A DNA stretch of 64,000 nt from Axinella damicornis (Eukaryota > Porifera > Demospongiae > Axinellida > Axinellidae): NCBI GenBank assembly GCA_963931865.1, contig OZ007512.1, positions 7,124,208-7,188,207 on the forward strand, given 5' to 3'. The notes beneath the pieces are model-generated. The model did not search any database, was not told where the DNA came from, and worked only from the letters and a program-made list of their open reading frames with translations. The position numbers were made by a program, and so were the translations under genes. Shown here in pieces: positions 50,290 through 61,702 of this stretch. Every line of letters starts with the position of its first letter. Within the stretch, counting starts at the first letter, position 1.

Positions 50290-51890
50290 GTCCTCCTGTC
50301 CCAAATCATTCATTGCTCTTCACTTGTTAATAGCTGAAAGTTCTCCGCATCATCCACATTCATTGGCACAGGAGAAACCACCTGAAGATAAGGACAGGAC
50401 GGACACTGTAGCCATCAGAGCTTCTCTGAATCCACACCGTCCACATGCCCATTAGTGTATGTACAAAATCAAAGTGCTATCCATCAAGAAGCTGAGTGAA
50501 CTGCTTACCCTGCTGGTGCTTGTGCGAAGCAGGAAACTGATTTTGTCCGTCTGTCCATCTGTCGTCTGTCTGTCCAGTGAAGAAAATTGAAATTGCACGA
50601 CCTACAGGCTCAAGTTCAACGATTGCTAAACCCGACAATAACATTGCAATCCAAAATAAACCAGCGTCTGTCTACCTGATAGCGACAAAAGTGCTTCTGT
50701 TCTGCACAACACCAGCTTTGTCATATTAAATCGTGGTAGAATCCGCCATTTTAATACGGTCAGCAACTACGTGTTCATACCGACACGCATCCAAGTCAGT
50801 GAGTGCAGTGTTGATCTTAGACTGAGAGATGGGCGTGCAGGGTAAGTGTTATGGTTCATTTTGTGATTGTGTTTGTACCATATTCCTGTCTAAATTGTAA
50901 ATTGAAGTGCTCATGCAATATTCACCACTGCACATTGATCACCATGGAAATTGATCTTCAATACTCCATGGAAGACTGTAAAGTTCAAAGCTTCCACTTC
51001 ACTGATTAGTCATAATAGGTCTAATGTGTAACAATGCCATGCAGTCAATTGCATGGCGTACATGATACATGTTTCATGCTTGCATAATGAGAGCTTGGCA
51101 GGGATTTTAATACAACAAACAATGTTCAGCAAATCAAGGAGAATTAACTTTCACCATTTCTTTCAACTTTCTAAGGGACCACTGAACGACTTCCACACTC
51201 ACAAAACATTCCTGCTTGTTTTAGTTGCCTGTAACATAATAATTATTGCTTCTACTTACATGGATTGAAAGCACAGTCATGCTGTATAAGTATATTATGC
51301 GTTAAAATTTGGTGATACAATCCTTGCTACTGTGACAGAGACTCATTGTCTGCATTCTTATTTTGCAATCACTGCATGTAGCCATGTATCTTATGCTTGT
51401 CCCAATTATTCTCATTTGCTATTTTATCCTTGGCAGTCCAAACCTGTACCATCAGGTCACAAAGTCTGGCCATCCCAGTTTGACCATCATGCATTCCTAT
51501 ATCACCCCTGATTGCCTATAAAATGCTGTATCCTCTCCTCTGACTTTGTTTGGCTGAGATCAGACTTACTTCGGCTGTTGTGTCTGTATGTCTAAGTACG
51601 CTGCGAGCAACTACCTCTGCGCCAGAGCTAAAGACTGCACTTACGTTACACTACTATATAAATGTTGGCTTTTGACTAAGAAACCTTACCGAGCCTACAG
51701 CATGCATTAAAGCATCATGCCCACCTCTACTCACTGTTATAACAAGTGCATGCAATATTGCTGAGAGTGCATATTGACCACTCAGAAAGACAGAGCATGT
51801 TGCTTTCAATTTTACTATATATCAGCACTGTATGTATGTATTATGTAATATTATTATTACTGCAAATTTAGCTACTGATTTACATACCCT
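50290..51890. other. Intergenic, no gene recognised
   Basis: A stretch near 50,510-50,700 (GTCTGTCTGTCC, GAAAATTGAAAT) resembles sequence at about 35,850-35,960 joined to the unit 2 fossil, so a shared dispersed repeat is likely. Confidence 0.4.
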
Positions 51891-51898
51891 TTCTGCCT

Positions 51899-52130
51899 TT
51901 AAACTTTTCTTCCAAATTCTTGGCCACATGCAGTATCTCCTCCAAGAATTTCGCTATCATTTCTCAGAGCACGACAGAGCGTTTCAAGACTGGGATGTTC
52001 CTTATGAAGCCACCTGTGAAGGAGATCCCTTAGGCATTTGGCGGGAGCATTATTTCCAGATGTGTCACGAAGCGCATCGACAAATGTGATCAGCAAGTGC
52101 AACCCAGTACGCAGCAACTGGTTGAATCAT
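51899..52130 (-). pseudogene. Death-domain-like fragment
   Basis: The minus-strand frame contains LLITFVDALRDTSGNNAPAK then CLRDLLHRWLHKEHPSLETL and CRALRNDSEILGG, the pattern of the later helices of a Death domain (LHRWL, then CRALR). It is preceded by a stop in frame near 52,128 and ends at TAA at 51,899. The last codons (DTACGQEFGRKV) look slightly disturbed compared with the usual end. No partner exons recognised nearby. It is not a copy of exon B of the tandem family. Confidence 0.5.
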
Positions 52131-52367
52131 TACTTTTAGATCCCCCAAGTCATCAGGTTTGAGTTGAGTTTCTACAGTGAAGAGCAGCACAAAAGTCACC
52201 CACACCCACACTAATGGTGCATTGCTTCAGGGCTATAGCTAGCTAGCTCACTGCTTTCACGAAGTATCTGTTTGTTAAGACAGTTGCATGAGTGACAACC
52301 ACCATCCTACAGTTGCTAATGACTCATTGTTGACAAGTATCAGCTGATGTGTTGTATTGTATTACCA

Positions 52368-52398
52368 CTGAAGAAGACCACCACAGTGTGGTCGAAAC
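52368..52398 (+). ncRNA. Second hammerhead-like / Penelope-type motif
   Basis: CTGAAGA, hairpin GACCAC-CACAGT-GTGGTC, then GAAAC. The core has A where the hammerhead consensus has T (CTGATGA), so catalysis is doubtful. Same plan as at 30,245 on the other strand. Confidence 0.3.
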
Positions 52399-52399
52399 A

Positions 52400-53730
52400 T
52401 TTGGTTGAAAAAACAAGTTCTTGTTGAACCTCCAGGCTATACAGTGTAAAAAGCTTAAGCAAGTGAAGATGTCTACTATACCTAGCCACACCGGCCTCTA
52501 TAGCAAGTATCAGCTCCCAAATTCTTTCAAGGGCATGACTATCTCTAATTCAAAGAATGTTGTGGGTTGCTACTGTCACTAAATCAGCTCCCACTGTAAT
52601 GATTATGATGTTGTAACCAAATAGCTAGTTTGTTTTGTAGTACACTCTAAGCAAACCTCCCAGTCCTTGTCAGTCGTTGCTGTGCTCCATGCACTCAGTT
52701 GCCAAAAGGTGGCTGCATATCATGGGGGACAAACTATTTTAGCCCATAAAACAATGCCAACAGTGACAACTATTGTGTCAAGGGCAACTGTCAAAATAAC
52801 AAACCATTTTGTGCAGTGAGCTAATTGTATCCTCATTCCCCGGCTCTCCCACACACACGTTGATACACATTAATTGCGTGTGGGCAAACAAAACTGCATA
52901 TCAAAGTGCATAGTACACATGTATTCAAGACCATTGTATAGCTAACAGCGTTATCACATCGCCCAATAATATAACCACAGTATAGCCACAATAGTCCTGC
53001 AAAGACTCCAGAATTGCACCAGCTGAGACTTCAAGATGGCTGTTCCATGGCCTCACTGAGAATTGAACGCCAGAACGACCCTTTTCATGCAGGTTTCTAT
53101 AGCTAGCACTGTATAGGTTTGATTCAACCAAATTTGGGAAGTATAGTTTAGGGTCCTTGACGTTTCATGATCCGCCTCAGTCCTGCCTTTTGTCACTTGA
53201 AGTCCTTACCAACCACAGACCTCGGAGGTCAGTTTTATAGCATAAACATACCCTAGATAAGGTTCACATCGGTTTTCACGGTCAAACCTTCACACAGATC
53301 TGCACACAGCCATGCTTTCTACATTCGAGATTCTGACTACACCCACTCGTTAACGAGTATGCAATCAAGATGCTCGGGCAATGGTAACTCGCTCTAGCAG
53401 AAATATCAGCCTTGAACACTGGAATTCGAGGCTCTACAAGGTGAGACCACCGTTTCTAGGCCCATTTATGTTTAAACCCGAGAAATGGCTCACCCGGCTC
53501 CAACGAAGGGCTATTCACGTCTAAGCCCACACGTGGCCATGCTGTTTGCACCCTTCGGGTGCACCCACCCACCTCCTCCTGTCCCGCCCTTTCTGCTCAC
53601 ACAGAACCTAAGTCCCAAGGACATAGCCGGATTTCAAGTCTTATGACGGGTTTTGCAGTAATAGGTTGGTAAAGGGTTAACAACCGTATGAATGTATTTT
53701 GCCCCACACAGCACAACTACGCAATAGCTG
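52400..53730. other. Intergenic, no gene recognised
   Basis: Short frames only. No repeat or RNA gene supported. Confidence 0.4.
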
Positions 53731-53738
53731 ACAGCTAC

Positions 53739-54433
53739 TAGGGCTGTGCGATTATTGAAATAATCGGTATTGTCGATTATTACTAATTACTGCTTATGAA
53801 ATATCACGATTAATCGATTAATCGGTACAATTAATAGAAACACAATACAGAATTAGATGTGTAGTGTTGAAGGCTTATTGTAACTTTTCAGCAAGGAAAC
53901 ATAGCATAGGTTCATTTTCCACAGAACTTCAGCACAGCACAACAATCACCGACAGCGCACACCACCTACATGTACACAGTGCGTCACAAAGGTATGTCAG
54001 CAATGGCCATAGTCTGGATTGCTAATCCACCGCCTCTATATCCACAGTACAGTAGCTGCACATTGTGCTCAGAAGAAGCGAGGGATAGCGCACCAAGCAT
54101 GCTCTTGATTACGACTTACTTGCCAGTGATCGGTGACGGCTCCGTCTTGTGTCTAAATCTGAAGAAATTCCAGACTTTACTGATGGCATGCTTGGGAGGC
54201 AGAAGGTTTGCTTCCTTGAGGTAATCGATCTCTCCACTCTCAGCCATTTCTGCTCCAGCTATCAACCGATCCGCGCATTGCCAGTTTACGCTATTGCATT
54301 AAGTGCGCCACGTGGCGGCGGCCAAACTGCGCGTGCGCGATTAATCGATTGGGAATTCCCCTAACCGATACTCTGCCGATGTACTGGAAGTTAATCGATT
54401 AATCGGTAAAATCGATTTAATCGCACAGCCCTA
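53739..54433. mobile_element. hAT-like non-autonomous element, 695 bp, perfect 8-bp TSD
   Basis: Inverted ends TAGGGCTGTGCGATTA and TTAATCGCACAGCCCTA, with many ATTAATCGATTAATCGGTA words inside both ends. Exact ACAGCTAC at 53,731-53,738 and 54,434-54,441. No transposase recognised. Confidence 0.9.
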
Positions 54434-54825
54434 ACAGCTACATGAATATCGTAACTTAAATTCCAATGGCACCATGAATATTTGCCTAACCAAGATCATA
54501 TGTCAGACTATTGCACCCAGAAGGTGCCAACATACACAACAACAAATGAATGCTACTATGCTCTCCATTGATTTTGTAATGGATTCGTGCATAGCTGCAG
54601 CACCAGATCCGGTCCATGCAGCGAGGGGTTGTTGGTGGGCAGAGCCACAGAATTGTAACTCAAGCATTCAAAATAAGTTCTCTCTACAGTATACACTCCC
54701 TCTACCCTGACATCGCTTATTGGATAAGTTATCTTCAATTCACGTACAGTCAATTGCTAATCCATGCATGATTTGTTGGAAGTAGAAGGTACGTGAGGAG
54801 TAATAGGTTTTCCCTACATCTATCA

Positions 54826-55260
54826 TTAAGGTTACGGGATACTCGTGCGCGCACCATGCGAAATGTATTGGGAAATGTATACTTAAGCTCGCTAACCAAA
54901 AATCTCTGGCACGAACAGCGTGAGCAACTTGATACTGGAGGTGGAGGTGCGCTGTCACAAGGTGCAGGGCATGACGGAAGCTTTTACCGAAACGCTGTAT
55001 AGCCGTGCAAAAACGAGCAGTTCAGTTCACCAAAAAGCCGTATTTACCGTTTTTCTCGAGCGAGACAACAGATAAATTTGCCAGGGATTATGCTATCAAA
55101 AAAAGCTTCCGTCATGCCCTGCACCTTGTGACAGCGCACCTCCACCTCCAGAATCAAGTTGCTCACGCTCTTCGAACTAGACATTTTTGGTTAGCGAGCT
55201 TAAGCATACATTTCCCAATACATTTCGCATGGCGCGCGCACGAGTATCCCGTAACCTTAA
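54826..55260. mobile_element. TTAA-flanked foldback element, 427 bp internal
   Basis: TTAA, then GGTTACGGGATACTCGTGCG; right end CGCACGAGTATCCCGTAACC, then TTAA. Arms of about 180 bases (GGTGCAGGGCATGACGGAAG and its complement) leave a short centre. Shares GGTTACGGGAT ends with 12,065-12,647. Confidence 0.88.
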
Positions 55261-55263
55261 GGT

Positions 55264-55394
55264 GGTACATACCCCTTTACGTTAGGTTACCTTTAACCGT
55301 CGGGGGCCCCCGACGGTTAAAGGTAACCTAACGTAAAGGGGTATGTGCCAGCCCCCGACGGTTAAAGGTAACCTAACGTAAAGGGGTATGTGCC
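55264..55394. repeat. 86-bp near-perfect palindrome plus a third arm copy
   Basis: Arms of 43 bases meet at CGGGGG/CCCCCG (55,306/55,307), with one mismatch near the ends. The right arm (CCCCCGACGGTTAAAGGTAA and onward to GGGGTATGTGCC) is then repeated directly at 55,352-55,394. It begins four bases after the TTAA element. Confidence 0.93.
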
Positions 55395-56210
55395 ACCATA
55401 AGACTTAGGTCAATTGGTGAAGAATTCAGCGCTGCCTCCCATCCAGGCGAGTGGGAAGTTCTAGACAGTTCAGGCCTTTACACTGGCACCGTTCTTAAAT
55501 TGGTCGATTGCACTTACGCAGAGCAGCATCTTTCATCCTCACCGCCGTCCACGGTGTGCGTGCACCTTCCAGGGGTGTAGCCAGGAATGTTTTCATACAG
55601 TATAATACTGGAGGCACACTGCACCTTGACAGAGGCTGCAAGAAACCACACGAAGCGCGGAAGTTTTTCTTACCTGCACAACTGTACGCTGGCATAATAT
55701 AATCATAATTTTATAGGCGGACACACCCACAATAGTTTTCAATAAACGAGGCAATTGCCTCGGTTGCCAACAACAATGCTGACTACGCCTCTGATTATCC
55801 GCGCCGGACGCGATCCGCAGTGATACCGGACCAAACAATGAACACAACTCACCAGCCATTCTTGTACAACCCTCTTTGATCCGTATGACAGATGCTTTGC
55901 TGTAGAATCTTTCGGAGTGAATCCCGTTCCCAAGTCAGCCTGGGGTCATGGGAACAATCCTCACATTGATGCATGTGAGCCCCACCCCCCGGCACAGTGC
56001 CGACCGGCCCGCGCCGCGTACACGCCCATAATTACCACAATCAAGGTAATCTCACGGCCATCTGGCTACAGCTGCGTTCGCCCCCCCCCCTCCTGCTGGA
56101 TCCTCATATACCCTGGCCAAAAAGCAGAGAAAAAGCAACTGGATACATTTGTTCACATGTAGCCATTTACTATATCACAGCCACATACTTGTGTGATGTG
56201 CATGTAATAG
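55395..56210. other. Intergenic, no gene recognised
   Basis: Short frames on both strands without recognised domains. Confidence 0.4.
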
Positions 56211-56331
56211 TTATAACACGTCTACGAGGGCTGTATCTGATTTACAATCACGACACCCGAGGGCGCGTAGCGCCCGAGGGTGGAGTGATTGTAAATCAGA
56301 TACTGCCCGAGTGGGCGTGTTATAACTATTT
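56211..56331. mobile_element. 120-bp foldback, next to Crypton-like remnant
   Basis: AATAGTTATAACACG and CTGATTTACAATCAC on the left pair with GTGATTGTAAATCAG and CGTGTTATAACTATT on the right. The next bases, TTATTTCCTGTTGCTAGGCG, have an inverted match at about 57,612-57,635 (CCACCTAGCAACAGGAAATA), beyond the recombinase remnant. Confidence 0.75.
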
Positions 56332-56402
56332 TATTTCCTGTTGCTAGGCGGTTGCTAGATGCAAAGCATTCAGTTGCTAAGCAATAGCAGTGACGTCATT
56401 TA

Positions 56403-57313
56403 GTGCCGAATTCGAAGGAGATCATTTCTGCGAGTCTGCTGGGGAGAATACCAAACTTTCGGAGCAGAGACGCTCATCGTCGGTTTTCTTTTGGGCTGGG
56501 AGAGTGGACGGACAGTAGTAGTGACGAGGAGGTCATGGAGCTGGAGCGGCCCACTACGAAACTGAAGCTTAGCGTCTCGCGTGCACGTGCACAGGATCGC
56601 TGGCACTTCATAAGTGAAGCTCAAGAACAGGCACTCAGCAACAAATTTGTGTCAAAGAATACAGCATCTACCAAATGGGCTATGTCTAGTCTATCTTCAC
56701 GTAGTGGAAAAAGGGCAGGAAAGAGCAATTTGCTGATGATCCAGAGAAGCAAGTACCCGATGATCTTTTGCAGTCTGATGATGCTATAGCCTTCTGAATA
56801 AGTGGCTGAAACTGTTCGTGGCCGAGACGCGCAAACAACATGGAAGCGAATATCCACCGAAAACACTGTACCAGCTGCTGGCAGGCTTACTGAGAGACAT
56901 GCACTCTCGAAAGCCTAATTGTTGCAACTTCCTAGATCCCGACGATCACAGGTTTGAGGAGCTTCACAGCGGTACTGACAACCTGTTCCGAGAGCTACGT
57001 TCAAGTGGAGTTGGCTCTGACACCAAGAGTGCTGAGGTGATTACGAAAGATGAAGAAGCGCAGCTGTGGGAGAAAGGACTGCTGGGGACTAACAGCCCCA
57101 AGCTTTGTTCCGGGCAGTATTTTTCTTGAATGGACGGAACTTTTGTCTGCGGGGTGGTGACGAACACAGGCGTTTGAAGCTAAGCGATACAGTGCTCCTG
57201 ATCGCTATGTCTACACAGAAAATCCATCAAAGAATCGTAGTGGTGGCATGGCTCAAATGCGAGTTGCTCACAAAGCTCCCATTTACGCAACGCCAGAGGC
57301 TGGTGCATTATTC

Positions 57314-57314
<1 letters not shown>
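56403..57314 (+). pseudogene. Crypton-type tyrosine recombinase remnant (DUF3504 / KIAA1958-like)
   Basis: Successive frames read LNKWLKLFVAETRKQHGSEY, PPKTLYQLLAGLLRDMHSRK, FRELRSSGVGSDTKSAEVIT, KDEEAQLWEKGLLG, then FFLNGRNFCLRGGDEHRRLK and APDRYVYTENPSKNRSGGMA, PIYATPEAG. This order matches the DUF3504 domain of KIAA1958, QRICH1 and ZMYM proteins, which is derived from Crypton recombinases; LRGGDEH holds the first catalytic arginine of the tyrosine recombinase fold. Frame changes occur near 56,730, 56,790, 57,100 and 57,180. The C-terminal catalytic part is lost at a poly-C tract (57,315-57,359). The N-terminal ORF (56,403-56,789) is acidic-basic and has no recognised domain. Inactive. Confidence 0.75.

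Positions 57315-57359
<45 letters not shown>
57315..57359. repeat. Poly-C tract
   Basis: About 45 consecutive C residues. It truncates the recombinase remnant and may be an assembly collapse point. Confidence 0.95.
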
Positions 57360-59760
57360 TTTGTAATTTTGTTTGTGCCTGAGTGGGCAGTGTAACTTTC
57401 ATTATTTGCCCCCCATGCCTCAGTTTTGTGTCGTACATATTTGTTGCCTTTGCTTCTACATCATAAATTTTGTTTCTACATCATAAATTTTTTGAAAGCC
57501 AGGTATATTGCACTCTTCACACCTAGTTATAACACTCTTCACACCTAGTTATAACACTGGGGACTAAAAGGGTGGTCTGTTGCTCATTTATTTGGCATCA
57601 ATAATCTTGACAACCACCTAGCAACAGGAAATAATAATTGGAGCAGCTCATGCAGCTGTATTAAAGCTAGCTACCTACGTATCTGGTGGTGAGAAATCAG
57701 ACAGAATCACTAGGTGACCTGAGGATCTGATCAGCCTTGGGAGTGGTCCACCCTGAAAAAATTGTGGGTGAGTGCAATGGGTCACGTACCTTAACAATTT
57801 GTTGCCTCCTGTCCTGCCCTTTCCTCGATCGCGGGAATAGCCTTCTCGAAACGGCGGACCACTGCTGTTGCCTCCCTCTCAAGCCTTGGGTGGTAGCCTA
57901 GCCAGCTTGATCAAGTTGAGTGATGTTTTGCTCCGCGCAGAATAATTATATAGGACATGTATAATATATAAGACAGCTGCCGAAAAACGGAGAAATTGTG
58001 TAGTGCGCATGCGTGAACGGGCTCATGCGCGCGCCTCGCAATGGTGGCCATTAGGAGGTAAGCTCAGGTAACCCAGGTCAGAGCCCATGTCTTTCGTTAT
58101 TAAGCAATATACAGGCTGTCCAACTACCTTCAAAAGTACCAGCAATTTTGCAGGCATGATAGGAATGCACAATTTTGCAGTTGTATGATCAATTCATTCC
58201 TCACGTACACAGCAACTCAAAATGATCCACCATATTAACATGGATGATGCAGAGCAGGGGCGCTATACTTTCTCAAGTTCTGCATATACATGCAGCTGAA
58301 CACCCAGCAGCATTTGTTGCTGGTTGGTTCAAAGGAAAAGCACGCCATTACTGAAACAGTTCTCACAGAGCCGGTCGAAACGATTCAAATGTTTCTAGGG
58401 ATTGATAGATAGAATTAATTTGCGGCAGGAAATGCCTCATCGGCAAGTATGCCGGTCTTCCTGAGGGTCCTGGTTGGACAGGGTGATGTGCATGAAAGCA
58501 ATGTGGTTGATCTGCTACTGAATGCACTATGTGCAACACAGTATTCCCCCAACTTTGCATGCAGAACTCGAAGTCCTTCGTATAATCCTGTATGAAAGGG
58601 AATGCTGGCTCCTCACAATGGTATCCCCAGTTCAATGCTATGCATTCGGTCAGAGATTAGCACACTTGCCCGGACCAACATGATTGAAGGTTAATGTCTA
58701 CAGGAATGCCTTCGGCTTTGTCCCACATGACATCAGGAAACTATTATGGCAGCAACCTTAGTCAAACGTTATTCCCTCAGCATAGTTTAACCGTGGGCCA
58801 AGCTATGGTGAGTGCATAAGATAATGCACGCATGTTTTTGTAACACTTTATGAATACAACATGGTCCATGGTGATGTAAGGTATCACTTCCATGCCAGGC
58901 AAACTGTTATTGGTAATCTAAGTCTGAAGTGTTGCTTGGTCCAAGAAAGGACTACTTTCATCAAGATGTATGACTCTAATAATCAGCTGTTGGTACCTAA
59001 ATTAAGTAGAAGAATTCCTTGCTCTAAGAAATACATTCTTAATCTCAGTTTCAAAATATCAACATTACCTTGAACCAGAAATGACCGTTCTTAAACAGAG
59101 AAATTTAGTCTGATTCCAAGAAACAGGTACACAAAGGTTCTTAGAATCAGAATGTAGTTTCTTGGAATTGGATCTCGATTCCTTGGGTTGAGAAACTAGT
59201 TTCTCGGACTTCTTAGTTTGAGAACGTGGTAGTACTAACAAGATTTAGGATTGCTGAAAGCAAGCTCGACTTTACTGAATTCCTGAGAACTATTCTAACT
59301 GCAAGAAAAATCTGCTTGAAAGTATTTACTATATTCTTGGCAGAAGAACTTGAGTTTTTCTTGTGTGGACAAATCGGGCGCTGCGATTAGGGTAGCTAGT
59401 CCTCGCCGCGGGGTATACCCGACCTAACCGTGGGCCAGTTTTTGGCTAGGATGGACATAAAACATCTGACCTCAAGATTTCTTGTTTAGTGAGTGAATAG
59501 CTAGCTATCATTCTTAAACCAGTACAAGTTGACGTGTAGCTACGGAATAGTTTTAGTTTTGTGGGAGCAGTTTGCCTTCATGCTTGACAGAAGGGGTGTA
59601 TAGCTAGTTGTGGGGTGCAAGGATCTCTTGCTGAATGTGCAAGGACATTTTAAGCCATTGGCTAAAGTACTAGCACACAACTGGTAGCTATTACATTGCC
59701 ACGCTGCAGCTACCTGACAGAGCGGGTAGCTAAGCACGACTTCATACGCACTTAAATTCA
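57360..59760. other. Intergenic, no gene recognised
   Basis: Short tandem pairs (TTCTACATCATAAATTTT; CACTCTTCACACCTAGTTAT) at 57,464-57,550. A 12-base inverted repeat ATTCCAAGAAAC / GTTTCTTGGAAT lies near 59,115 and 59,156. The 90-residue minus frame at 58,363-58,635 has no recognised domain. Confidence 0.4.
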
Positions 59761-59769
59761 AACACGTGT

Positions 59770-60075
59770 GTGCTATGTACATTGTGTGTCCTCCACCATG
59801 CAGTGCTATGTACATTGTGTGTCCTCCACCATGCAGTGCTATGTACATTGTGTGTCCTCCACCATGCAGTGCTATGTACATTGTGTGTCCTCCACCATGC
59901 AGTGCTATGTACATTGTGTGTCCTCCACCATGCAGTGCTATGTACATTGTGTGTCCTCCACCATGCAGTGCTATGTACATTGTGTGTCCTCCACCATGCA
60001 GTGCTATGTACATTGTGTGTCCTCCACCATGCAGTGCTATGTACACTGTGTGTCCTCCACCATGCAGTGCTATGT
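59770..60075. repeat. 33-bp minisatellite, about nine copies
   Basis: Near-identical units TGCTATGTACATTGTGTGTC plus CTCCACCATGCAG; only the last full unit varies (ACACTG). Because 33 is a multiple of three, several frames stay open, including a 185-residue minus frame with IALHGGGHTMY repeats. Confidence 0.97.
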
Positions 60076-60169
60076 TACTACTTGCTAGCTGTTGCATAAC
60101 ACATTTCTGATGTCACAGAGGATGCTGGCTATTGGATATACCTGCAGTGTATACATATATCTCTGAACT

Positions 60170-60486
60170 GGACGGGAAGTCGGCAACCGTACGACAACTG
60201 GAGCGAGAAAGGGACAGGTTGGCTGGGTAGGGAGAATTAATAAGAAGGTGGAGATGCTACCGATTCAGAGTACTGCTAGCTCCAAAGAGGCTCTTAAAAA
60301 GGAAATTAAGTGTTTGTCATATGCCCTACAAATTGAATAATTCACATACACACCTGATTGGTAAGTGCACACCACAAATGTTCTATCAATTGTGTATTAA
60401 CACCCTGTGTGCATATTCATTCCTTTCAAGGATCAACTGTCCTCTATGGAGGAGGAGTATAATGCAATACCAGGTTCTGAAATTGA
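60170..60486 (+). pseudogene. Fossil of coiled-coil exons D and E
   Basis: The end of exon D (TCGGCAACCGTACGACAACT, SSKEAL-like, with TAG and TAA interruptions) to about 60,309, then the first 55 bases of exon E (GATCAACTGTCCTCTATGGA) at 60,431-60,486, joined at GAAATTGAG to the upstream-type repeat of unit 4. Confidence 0.85.
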
Positions 60487-61429
60487 GTGCTCGGCATGCA
60501 CCAACCATTTCAAGTGCTAACACCAAATGCTAAGACGACTACTAGCAAATCTGATGCCACTTCCTCCTGCCTGACTATCCCAGTCAGGGAACCAGACCCT
60601 CCCTTGGGATTGGAAACTGACTAGCCTAGCAAGACAGTTATTGTTTCATCTGAGATAGCTATAGCCAACTGGAGAGGAAACAGTTCGTGAGGTCCAATGG
60701 TTCAAGGCTGACACGCCCACTGTCTTCCTCATGGGTGGTGTGATAGACTAGACCGAGCTAGTGCGCACAATTGGACAATAGATCGAAGTACTCCAAAGAT
60801 TGATAGCTGTTCACTTGCCGAGAGATACCAAAACACTCCACTTAAATACTTACAAAATCAAATGATCTAACAGTACAATCTTGCACAACATCCTCAGCAT
60901 AAGTGGACAGGAAAACCATCGTGACAGGAGTATTAGATATTCAACTCGAAAGCATGACCTAAGTGACAAACAAAACTGCACTCAAAATACAGGAGACATC
61001 ATACACCCACAACATCCTGTTAGTACAAATCCGAATATAACTAATAAGAGCATAATATGAAATAACCAGTCCATTACACTCCTAACCAGTCCGTTACAGT
61101 AGGGTGGCAAGGAGCAACGGCAATCGAGTCCAAGACTATAGGTGCCAACACAGTCTGGCTAGCAAAGGAATTGTGATTTCTATGATTTTAAAATTGCAGG
61201 CAAACTTAGCCTACCACATAGAAATTAATGGCTAAAATTGAATTGAAATTGAATCCACTAAATTGATAGTGATACATACCAGGCGGTAGCGGTCGTTCGA
61301 ACACGTTGCACAGAGCATACGGTCTGAAGGTGTACCTCCGTGGACCATAGTTCTGTGTGCAGAACTTGGACATCATGAATCGAAATTATGCCTGCGTTTG
61401 CATGCAAAAGAATGGGTGGGGCTGACCAA

Positions 61430-61702
61430 TTATTACTTTATCGCTTAATCACCGGAAGTAGTCGACCACACAGCTCGCAGCTAGGTATAGTCGATGTCCT
61501 ACAGAGCGAATAGAGCAAAGCGAAGCCAAGGTACGTTGTTTCCCCCGGCATCTTGGAGATTATAGTAGATCTAGGGTGATCGTGATTGCTAATTTTCACT
61601 TTGGTCTGTAGGCCGCTGTGGAATGTTCTAGCTATGTCACTCACTAGCTACTGTGTAACTGCGAGCATAGCTATAACTTATTGCAGACACACACAATCAG
61701 CC
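61430..61702 (+). promoter_or_regulatory. Unit 4 promoter and 5'-UTR block
   Basis: Here the ETS-like site is the full consensus ACCGGAAGT (61,451-61,459), but the TTACGTAA palindrome is lost (ATTACTTTATC). The UTR exon ends GCGAAGCCAAG at 61,530. Confidence 0.5.

Noticed and set aside
59540..60097. 185-residue minus-strand ORF with HGGGHTMYIAL repeats
   Set aside because: It is created by the 33-bp minisatellite; other frames are open for the same reason and no start or splice context supports a gene.
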